Positions 52,313 to 57,902 of a stretch of DNA of 57,902 nucleotides are shown here, piece by piece. The notes beneath the pieces are model-generated. The model had not been told where the DNA came from. It made no database searches and worked only from the letters and a program-made list of their open reading frames with translations. Position 1 is the stretch's first letter. The number at the start of each line of letters is the position of its first letter. The DNA is taken from positions 1 through 57,902 of the forward strand of contig CACEAZ010000010.1 in the NCBI GenBank assembly GCA_902557655.1. The letters are read 5' to 3'. The translations under genes were made by a program, and so were the position numbers. The DNA is from an uncultured Bacteroidota bacterium. Lineage in GTDB: Bacteria; Bacteroidota; Bacteroidia; Flavobacteriales; Flavobacteriaceae.

Positions 52313-52367
52313 TATCTGTTCATATTTTTTGTATTTTGCTCCATATTAACTTTCCAAATTAAACACA

Positions 52368-53000
52368 TTGATAGAAAATTTAGAATACAATACTGTTCGA
52401 GAAGATTTGATAATTCCTGAATATGGTAGACATATCCAAAAAATGATCAATTACGCAGCTTCAAGAGAAACAAAAGAAGAAAGAAACAAATTAGCTAATT
52501 CAATAATTTCTGTAATGGGTAATCTCCAACCTCATTTCAGAGATGTTCCTGATTTTCAGCACAAATTATGGGATCAACTATTTATCATGTCAGATTTTAA
52601 GCTTGATGCCGATTCCCCTTTTGAAAAGCCGTCTAAAGAGGTGTTAAATGCAAAACCAGATCCTCTAAGCTATCCTCAAAACTATCCAAAATATAGATTT
52701 TATGGGAATAATTTAAAAATTATGATTGACGAAGCTGTTAAATGGGAAGCTGGAGAAATGAAAGATGCTTTGATTTTTACCATTGCTAATCATATGAAGA
52801 AATGCTTTTTAAATTGGAATAAGGACAGTGTTAAGGATCAAGTAATTTTTGATCATTTGTTTGAGTTGTCAAATTCAGAAATTGATATCAGAAATTCCAA
52901 GGAAGAGCTTTTGGATTCTTCTTTGTTATTGAGATCCAGAAAAAAATATTCAAATAAAAAATTTCAGAAAAAAAATCACAAAAACAGAAAAAGATATTAG
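52368..53000 (+). CDS. DUF4290 family protein
   Basis: This 210-residue Bacteroidota-restricted protein has IENLEYNTVREDLIIPEYGR at the start, then NPHLRDVPDFxHKLWDQLF-type text (here PHFRDVPDFQHKLWDQLFIM) and YPKYRFYGNN. The C-terminus is very basic (RSRKKYSNKKFQKK), suggesting nucleic acid or ribosome contact. The start is TTG at 52368: the family N-terminus begins exactly there and the next Met is residue 26. The function is unknown. It precedes murA by 11 bases, an order conserved in Bacteroidota. Confidence 0.88.
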   Translation: MIENLEYNTVREDLIIPEYGRHIQKMINYAASRETKEERNKLANSIISVMGNLQPHFRDVPDFQHKLWDQLFIMSDFKLDADSPFEKPSKEVLNAKPDPLSYPQNYPKYRFYGNNLKIMIDEAVKWEAGEMKDALIFTIANHMKKCFLNWNKDSVKDQVIFDHLFELSNSEIDIRNSKEELLDSSLLLRSRKKYSNKKFQKKNHKNRKRY

Positions 53001-53011
53001 GGTAAGTTCAT

Positions 53012-54319
53012 ATGCAAGCATTTAAAATAAAAGGAGGCATAAAGTTATCAGGGGATATAACTCCTCAAGGGGCTAAAAACGAGGCCTTACAAATTATTTG
53101 TGCTACTTTGCTAACCTCTGAAGAGGTAATTATTAATAATATTCCTGATATAATTGACATAAATAAATTAATTACGTTATTAAAATCCCTTGGGGTTGAG
53201 GTAAATAAAATTAAACCTAATTCTTACTCTTTTAAGGCAGAAAATATAGATCTAAACTATTTAAATTCTGAAAAGTTTAAGACCGAAGGAAAAAGTTTAA
53301 GAGGTTCAATAATGATAGTTGGCCCTCTGTTAGCAAGATTTGGAAAAGCATATATTCCTAGACCGGGTGGAGATAAAATTGGAAGGAGACGTCTAGACAC
53401 TCATTTTGAAGGACTAATTAAATTAGGTGCAAAATTCACATATAATAAAGAGGACTATTTCTATGGAGTAGAAGCTAAAAAACTCAAGGGTACTTATATT
53501 TTATTAGATGAAGCGTCTGTTACTGGAACCGCTAATATTTTAATGGCCTCTGTTTTAGCTGAAGGAATAACAACTATTTATAATGCAGCATGTGAACCTT
53601 ATATTCAGCAACTTTGTAAACTTTTATGTTCTATGGGTGCTAAGATTGAAGGAGTAGGATCTAATTTACTTAAAATTCAGGGTGTACAAACATTAAACGG
53701 AGCAGAGCATAGAGTTTTACCTGATATGATTGAAATCGGTAGCTGGATAGGTTTGGCAGCGATGACTAAAAGCAATATTAGAATAAAGAATGTAAGCTGG
53801 GAAAACCTGGGAGTTATTCCTAATGTATTTAGGTCACTGGGTATTAACCTTATAAAAGAAAATGACGATATAGTTATTCCAGAGCATAAAAACGGATATG
53901 AAATCAAAAATTATATTGATGGATCTATTCTGTCAATTTCTGATGCGCCATGGCCTGGTTTTAGTCCTGATTTATTGAGTATTATACTAGTTGTTGCTAC
54001 TCAAGCCAAGGGAAGTGTACTAATTCATCAAAAGATGTTTGAAAGCAGACTGTTTTTTGTTGATAAGTTAATCGATATGGGTGCCAAAATTATTCTTTGT
54101 GATCCTCATAGGGCTACAGTTATTGGACATGACTTTAAATCCTCATTGAAAGCAACTACAATGAGTTCTCCCGATATTAGAGCTGGAATATCTCTTTTAA
54201 TAGCCGCTTTATCGGCAAAAGGAGAGTCTATGATACAAAACATTGAGCAAATTGACAGAGGATATGAAAATATAGACGGTAGATTAAAGTCTCTTGGAGC
54301 TAAAATTCAAAGATTTTAA
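53012..54319 (+). CDS. murA: UDP-N-acetylglucosamine 1-carboxyvinyltransferase (MurA), Asp-type
   Basis: This 435-residue enzyme catalyses the first committed step of peptidoglycan synthesis, adding enolpyruvate from PEP to UDP-GlcNAc. The motifs are GAKNEALQII with the essential Lys22, SLRGSI, LLARFGKAYIPRPGG, and APWPGFSPDL. In the active-site loop the usual PGGC reads PGGD: Asp121 replaces the Cys that fosfomycin alkylates. The following IGRRRLDTHFEGL is intact, so the enzyme should be active. It lies at the end of the DUF493-DUF4290-murA run and converges with the amidohydrolase gene. Confidence 0.97.
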   Translation: MQAFKIKGGIKLSGDITPQGAKNEALQIICATLLTSEEVIINNIPDIIDINKLITLLKSLGVEVNKIKPNSYSFKAENIDLNYLNSEKFKTEGKSLRGSIMIVGPLLARFGKAYIPRPGGDKIGRRRLDTHFEGLIKLGAKFTYNKEDYFYGVEAKKLKGTYILLDEASVTGTANILMASVLAEGITTIYNAACEPYIQQLCKLLCSMGAKIEGVGSNLLKIQGVQTLNGAEHRVLPDMIEIGSWIGLAAMTKSNIRIKNVSWENLGVIPNVFRSLGINLIKENDDIVIPEHKNGYEIKNYIDGSILSISDAPWPGFSPDLLSIILVVATQAKGSVLIHQKMFESRLFFVDKLIDMGAKIILCDPHRATVIGHDFKSSLKATTMSSPDIRAGISLLIAALSAKGESMIQNIEQIDRGYENIDGRLKSLGAKIQRF

Positions 54320-55746
54320 TTTTCATTGATCGGAGCTGGGCCATCTATCATTGCAACATATTCTTCATCTCCTTTTCTTTCCAAGTATTCTTGATTAATC
54401 TCTTGAACTAATTTTTTGTTTTTAAATAAGTCTGACATGGTCATTGCCATAGCTTTTGCAGCATAAATAGTTCCTTTGTGACCAATACTCATTCCACCAC
54501 AAGCAACAACTGCCCAAGAATGCCAAGGTGTATCTACAGGGGCTGTAGTTACCCCAAGGTTTATATTTGGAACATTCCAGCTCACATCACCAACATCAGT
54601 TGATCCGCCACCAGGATTTTCTAGTGTTTCGCGTAGGGGTTTAATGGAGCTGTCTAGTCCAAACTGAGGTTTTCCTGTGGAAGCTTGAATTTCTTTTGCA
54701 AACTTTACTTCCTCATCTGTATACTTGATTGGACCTAATAATTCCAAATTTTTTTGCATCAATTCACCGCCTTTTCTATTAACCAATACTTCATAAATCC
54801 CAGAAATCAAAGAAACTTTATAATCTACATTAGCAAGAATTGCTGCACCCTCAGCCATTTCAACTACTCTTTCATAGACAGGTGTCATACCAGATCTTTT
54901 TGTATCTCTAACTCTTACCCAAACTTTTGAATAGTCAGGAACTACATTTACAACTTGTCCACCATCTTGAATATGATAATGCATCCTTACCGTGGGATGA
55001 ACGTGTTCTCTGTAATAATTAATTGCAGTTGTGTATAGTTCAAGAGCATCTGCTGCACTTCTTCCATTCCAAGGATCCATTGATGCATGGGCTGCTTGGC
55101 CAAAAAATTCAACCTTAAAATCGATCAAAGCCAATGAAGTTTGAACATCGGCTTGGGTAGATGCAGCTGGGTGCCAACTTAAATTTACATCAACATCATC
55201 CCATAATCCCGCTTCAACCATCCATATTTTACCAAAGAACTTTTCTTCTGAAGGGGTACCAAAAAATTTGATAGTTCCTTTCAAATCCCCACTTTCAATC
55301 TGTTCTTTGATTGCAATTGCAGAAGCTAAGCTAGCTGCGCCAAACATATTATGACCACATCCATGGCCAGAACCTCCTTCAATCAGAGGATTTTTATTAG
55401 GAGTGGTGTCCTGAGATAACCCAGGAAGTGCATCAAATTCTCCAAGCACACTAATCACAGGTTTTCCTGAGCCATATGACGCAACAAATGCGGTAGGCAT
55501 TCCAGCTACACCTTTTTCAACTATAAATCCATTTTTTTCTGCATAATCTGATAGAATTTTAGAAGACTCATATTCGTTAAATGCTAGTTCTGCTAATTCC
55601 CATATTTGATCACTTATTTTTATAATTTCGCTTTGGTGATTTTCAATTGATGAAATAATATTTTTTTTAGTTTCATCTATTTCCTGAGAATGATTAATCG
55701 AGGTAGCTAAGAGAAACGTAAGAATTGAGAGAATATAACAACGCAT
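54316..55746 (-). CDS. Exported M20 family amidohydrolase (AbgB/IAA-hydrolase-like)
   Basis: This 476-residue protein has a signal peptide (residues 1-19 or so, ending NHSQ). The M20D fold follows: VISVLGEFDALPGLSQD, the metal site GGSGHGCGHNMFG, FFGTPSEEKFFGK with the catalytic Glu, the lid-domain FFGQAAHASMDPWNGRSAADAL in pieces (GQAAHASMDPWNGRS), and late STDVGDVSWNVP. The AbgB-like subgroup cleaves amide bonds of aminoacyl conjugates such as p-aminobenzoyl-glutamate. Here it would act in the periplasm; the substrate is unknown. The C-terminal segment (LERKGDEEYVAMIDG) is short and charged. Confidence 0.9.
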   Translation of the reverse strand: MRCYILSILTFLLATSINHSQEIDETKKNIISSIENHQSEIIKISDQIWELAELAFNEYESSKILSDYAEKNGFIVEKGVAGMPTAFVASYGSGKPVISVLGEFDALPGLSQDTTPNKNPLIEGGSGHGCGHNMFGAASLASAIAIKEQIESGDLKGTIKFFGTPSEEKFFGKIWMVEAGLWDDVDVNLSWHPAASTQADVQTSLALIDFKVEFFGQAAHASMDPWNGRSAADALELYTTAINYYREHVHPTVRMHYHIQDGGQVVNVVPDYSKVWVRVRDTKRSGMTPVYERVVEMAEGAAILANVDYKVSLISGIYEVLVNRKGGELMQKNLELLGPIKYTDEEVKFAKEIQASTGKPQFGLDSSIKPLRETLENPGGGSTDVGDVSWNVPNINLGVTTAPVDTPWHSWAVVACGGMSIGHKGTIYAAKAMAMTMSDLFKNKKLVQEINQEYLERKGDEEYVAMIDGPAPINEN

Positions 55747-55777
55747 AAAATAAAGTATTTAACTAAATATAGTAATT

Positions 55778-57073
55778 TTAGTCTAAATACTTTTTGTATG
55801 TGTTTAGACATCTTAGTCTTGCAAACTTATGATCAATAATCTCATCAGGATAATTTTCAGAATCTTCATTTATCCATTTGCCTATATACTCTCTTTTTTT
55901 GTCAAATTTTTGAATTTGTGTATGTGGATTGAAAATTCTAAAGTAAGGTGCTGCATCAACACCTGATCCGCTTGCCCATTGCCAATTCCCGACATTACTA
56001 GCCATTTCATAATCGTTGAGTTTTAGAGCAAAATATTTTTCTCCCCATCTCCAATCAATTAATAAGTGTTTGCATAAAAAACTAGCAGTGATCATTCTAA
56101 CTCTATTGTGCATAAAACCAGTTTTATTTAATTCATGCATGCCTGCATCAATTAATGGGTAGCCTGTAGTTCCATTTTTCCATGACTCAAATGATGTATC
56201 ATCGTTTAACCATACAATCTTATCATACTTTGGTTTAAAACTATCATTAGCAGTATGGGGAAAATGATATAGTATTTGCATAAAAAATTCTCTCCAAACT
56301 AATTCTTTTAAAAATGTATCGTCTTTAAAGCTAAGTAACCCACTGACAATTTTCCGTATACTAACTGTACCAAATCTTAAATAGGGGCCTATTTTGGAAG
56401 TTGAGTTTAAATTTGGAAAATTTCTTTGTTCAGCATAATTAATTACAATCTCTTTATTTAATTTAAATGCTTGAATTTTTGATTTACTTTCTTTAAAACC
56501 GTAATCGTTTATTTTTAATAATTGAGAAAATGATTTGTGACAAAAGTTCTTTACAATCTTTTTTTCATCTAGATGTGATAGATCTTCTAAAAGACTTGCC
56601 TTCCATTTTCTCATGAATGGTGTGTAAACGACATAAGGTTTTCCGTCATCCTTAACAATTTCATTCTTTTCAAAAATCACCTGGTCTTTAAATGATCTAA
56701 ATTTAATTCCCTTTTTAAAAAGTAAATCTTTAATTGATTTGTCTCTTTTTAAAGCATAAGGTTCATAATCATTATTTGTAAAAACAGTATCAATATTATG
56801 ATCAGAAATTAAATCTCTAAATACTTTTAACGGATCTCCTTTAAAAACACTTAAGGAGGAATTGTAAACTTTGTTTAACTCTGAATCTATATTTACTAGA
56901 CTGTCATAAATAAAATTCACTCTTCTGTCATTAGAAGGTAGCCTATCTGTAATTGAAGTGTCAAATATAAAAATTGGAATCACTTTTAATTTTTCTGAAG
57001 TTGCCTTAGATAAACCGTGATTATCGTAAAGTCTTAAATCTCTTCTGAACCAGAAAATATTATATTTTTCCAT
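55778..57073 (-). CDS. DNA photolyase/cryptochrome family protein
   Basis: This 431-residue flavoprotein probably repairs UV-induced cyclobutane pyrimidine dimers using blue light. The N-terminal antenna domain starts IFWFRRDLRLYDNHGL. The FAD domain has LVWREFFMQILYHFP, GYPLIDAGMHELNKTGFMHNR in pieces (YPLIDAGMHEL, MHNRVRM), SFLCKHLLIDWRWGEKYFA and NVGNWQWASGSGVDAAPYFRIFNP in pieces (NWQWASGSGVDAAPYFRIFNP). The Trp residues of the electron-transfer chain are visible. It is preceded by an SRPBCC gene with a one-base overlap, a pair common in marine Flavobacteriia. Confidence 0.93.
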   Translation of the reverse strand: MEKYNIFWFRRDLRLYDNHGLSKATSEKLKVIPIFIFDTSITDRLPSNDRRVNFIYDSLVNIDSELNKVYNSSLSVFKGDPLKVFRDLISDHNIDTVFTNNDYEPYALKRDKSIKDLLFKKGIKFRSFKDQVIFEKNEIVKDDGKPYVVYTPFMRKWKASLLEDLSHLDEKKIVKNFCHKSFSQLLKINDYGFKESKSKIQAFKLNKEIVINYAEQRNFPNLNSTSKIGPYLRFGTVSIRKIVSGLLSFKDDTFLKELVWREFFMQILYHFPHTANDSFKPKYDKIVWLNDDTSFESWKNGTTGYPLIDAGMHELNKTGFMHNRVRMITASFLCKHLLIDWRWGEKYFALKLNDYEMASNVGNWQWASGSGVDAAPYFRIFNPHTQIQKFDKKREYIGKWINEDSENYPDEIIDHKFARLRCLNTYKKYLD

Positions 57074-57534
57074 TATAACTTTCCAAAAATTTCTTCAAGC
57101 TTCCTTTTTCTATAACCAAAAATTTCTTCAAGCTTTGGTTTTATAAGAACTGGATGAAAAAAACGACCTAAGAACCCGAAGGGGACAGCATAGTCTAAAA
57201 TATCGATAGCTTCTATTCCGCCATTGATTTTTTTGAATATATGTTTATGATGCCAAAACCTGTACGGACCGAACCTTTGTTCATCAACAAAAAAACTATT
57301 CTCTTTGACATGGGAAATTTCAGTGACCCATTTCATGTTAATATTTAGAATAGGGGATACATTATATTTTATTATTTGACCTGAATACATTCTTGAATTT
57401 TCAGAATCTAAAATATCAAAACCCATATAGTCAGGCGTTATAATTTTTAAGTTTTCTGGATTACTGAAAAAAGCCCAACCTTCTTCAATTGTAATAGGAA
57501 GTTTTTGAGATTTTTCTAATCTGTAGAGCTTCAT
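57073..57534 (-). CDS. SRPBCC family protein linked to photolyase, with C-terminal duplication
   Basis: This 153-residue protein of the COG4276-like group has IEEGWAFFSNPENLKIITPDYMGF (in pieces FFSNPENLKIITP), VTEISHVKENSFFVDEQRFG and PYRFWHHKHIFKKI, then LGRFFHPVLIKPKLEEIF. The last 20 residues contain KLEEIFG twice because of a 33-bp in-frame direct repeat. The protein is usually found beside photolyase and cyclase or desaturase genes and may bind a lipophilic ligand; its role is unknown. It overlaps the peroxidase gene by four bases and photolyase by one. Confidence 0.88.
   Translation of the reverse strand: MKLYRLEKSQKLPITIEEGWAFFSNPENLKIITPDYMGFDILDSENSRMYSGQIIKYNVSPILNINMKWVTEISHVKENSFFVDEQRFGPYRFWHHKHIFKKINGGIEAIDILDYAVPFGFLGRFFHPVLIKPKLEEIFGYRKRKLEEIFGKL
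57083..57135. repeat. Direct repeat of 20 bp with 33-bp period
   Basis: The 20-mer CCAAAAATTTCTTCAAGCTT occurs perfectly at 57083-57102 and again at 57116-57135. The 33-base period equals 11 codons and keeps the SRPBCC frame open, so it encodes a repeated KLEEIFG. It looks like a recent tandem duplication. Confidence 0.85.
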
Positions 57535-57902
57535 CTAATATAATTGGTAATTTTGGAGCTGGTAGGATTTGTTAGAGAATACCAATAATCGATTAGGTTT
57601 CCATCTTTATCAACCAAATACTTTTGAAAATTCCACTTAACACTAGAATTTTTTCTACCATTAAGATCTTTAGATGTTAACCATTTGTAAAGAGGATGTT
57701 GATTAGAGCCTCTTACAGCAATTTTTTCTGTCATTGGGAAAGTTACATTATATTTTTCGGAACAAAAAATAGAGATTTTTTCTTCGTCACCAGGTTCTTG
57801 TCCTCCAAATTGGTTACAAGGAATTCCTACAACGACCAATTCATCTTTGTACTTATCGTAAAGAGTTTGAAGATCTTTGTATTGACGAGTAAATCCACAA
57901 TT
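57531..57902 (-). CDS. Glutathione peroxidase family (thiol peroxidase), partial
   Basis: The reading frame stays open to the window edge, and 123 residues are visible. The edge residues NCGFTRQYKDLQTLYDKY hold the peroxidatic Cys (Cys, not selenocysteine), then VVVGIPCNQFGGQEPGDEE supplies the catalytic Gln and VKWNFQKYLVDKDG the Trp and Asn. This completes the Cys-Gln-Trp-Asn tetrad. It reduces hydrogen and lipid peroxides, in bacteria usually with thioredoxin. The first 30 or so residues lie outside. It is first in the run with SRPBCC and photolyase. Confidence 0.93.
   Translation of the reverse strand, partial: NCGFTRQYKDLQTLYDKYKDELVVVGIPCNQFGGQEPGDEEKISIFCSEKYNVTFPMTEKIAVRGSNQHPLYKWLTSKDLNGRKNSSVKWNFQKYLVDKDGNLIDYWYSLTNPTSSKITNYIR

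Noticed and set aside
57531-57902. Selenocysteine in the glutathione peroxidase
   Set aside because: The peroxidatic position is a TGT Cys codon (NCGFT), not an in-frame TGA.
1-57902. CRISPR arrays, insertion sequences, prophage or toxin-antitoxin modules
   Set aside because: No regularly spaced repeats, transposase, integrase or phage structural genes were found. All sizable genes fit core families.

Overview
The window looks like chromosomal core sequence from a marine-type member of the Flavobacteriia (Bacteroidota). The DNA is strongly AT-rich. Many genes belong to families that are typical of, or restricted to, Bacteroidota: DUF5683, DUF4199, DUF4290, DUF6580, WbqC-like, START-like, and a signal peptidase with an extra N-terminal membrane domain. 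A secreted M14 peptidase ends in a type IX secretion (T9SS) sorting domain. Promoters follow the Bacteroidota pattern TTG(N18-20)TAnnTTTG. The tRNA gene encodes no CCA. I cannot name a genus.

Layout. 1-4723 (+): ribH end, a small membrane protein, mutL, two rhomboid proteases and an EEP-family protein, tightly packed. 4720-14518 (-): parA-parB-DUF5683-lepB-wbqC, and further upstream a PQQ-type sugar dehydrogenase, uridine kinase, a FtsB/DivIC-like protein and both methylmalonyl-CoA mutase subunits. 14622-16391 (+): trxB and a PlsC-like acyltransferase. 16388-28246 (-): MarR regulator, T9SS-targeted carboxypeptidase, purL, an MsbA-like exporter, a phosphohexomutase, a family 2 glycosyltransferase and DUF4199. 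28364-38112 is mixed: rpmE2, GNA1-like GNAT, a solute-binding lipoprotein, mtaB, a YjdJ-like GNAT, an alpha/beta hydrolase, a TPR protein, rpmH-carB and rmuC. 38109-44139 is mostly minus: DUF6580, S41 protease lipoprotein, purB, a plus-strand membrane protein, a CarboxypepD_reg-like protein, rdgB and rlmH. 44217-49334 (+): priA, rpsF-rpsR-rplI and hisS, whose stop codon touches a convergent tRNA-Met(CAT). 49533-57902: START-like, yqgE-fmt-NadR-like ATPase, DUF493-DUF4290-murA, a secreted M20 amidohydrolase, and a glutathione peroxidase-SRPBCC-photolyase operon cut by the window end.

The window is very compact. Adding up the gaps gives about 2 kb of non-coding DNA in 57.9 kb, and the longest gap (49335-49532) contains the tRNA. 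No stretch above 200 bases lacks a gene. Many neighbours overlap by 1, 4 or 8 bases. Some conserved flavobacterial clusters seem to have lost members, for example dapB between DUF5683 and lepB.

I found no CRISPR array, insertion sequence, prophage, integron or obvious horizontally acquired island, and no convincing new multigene system. The more interesting points lie inside known families: MurA with Asp in place of the catalytic Cys, MutL with eroded endonuclease and zinc motifs, CarB without its allosteric domain, a PlsC-like enzyme with altered motifs, a 33-bp in-frame duplication in an SRPBCC gene, and a tRNA-Met with an anticodon-stem mismatch whose gene directly touches hisS.
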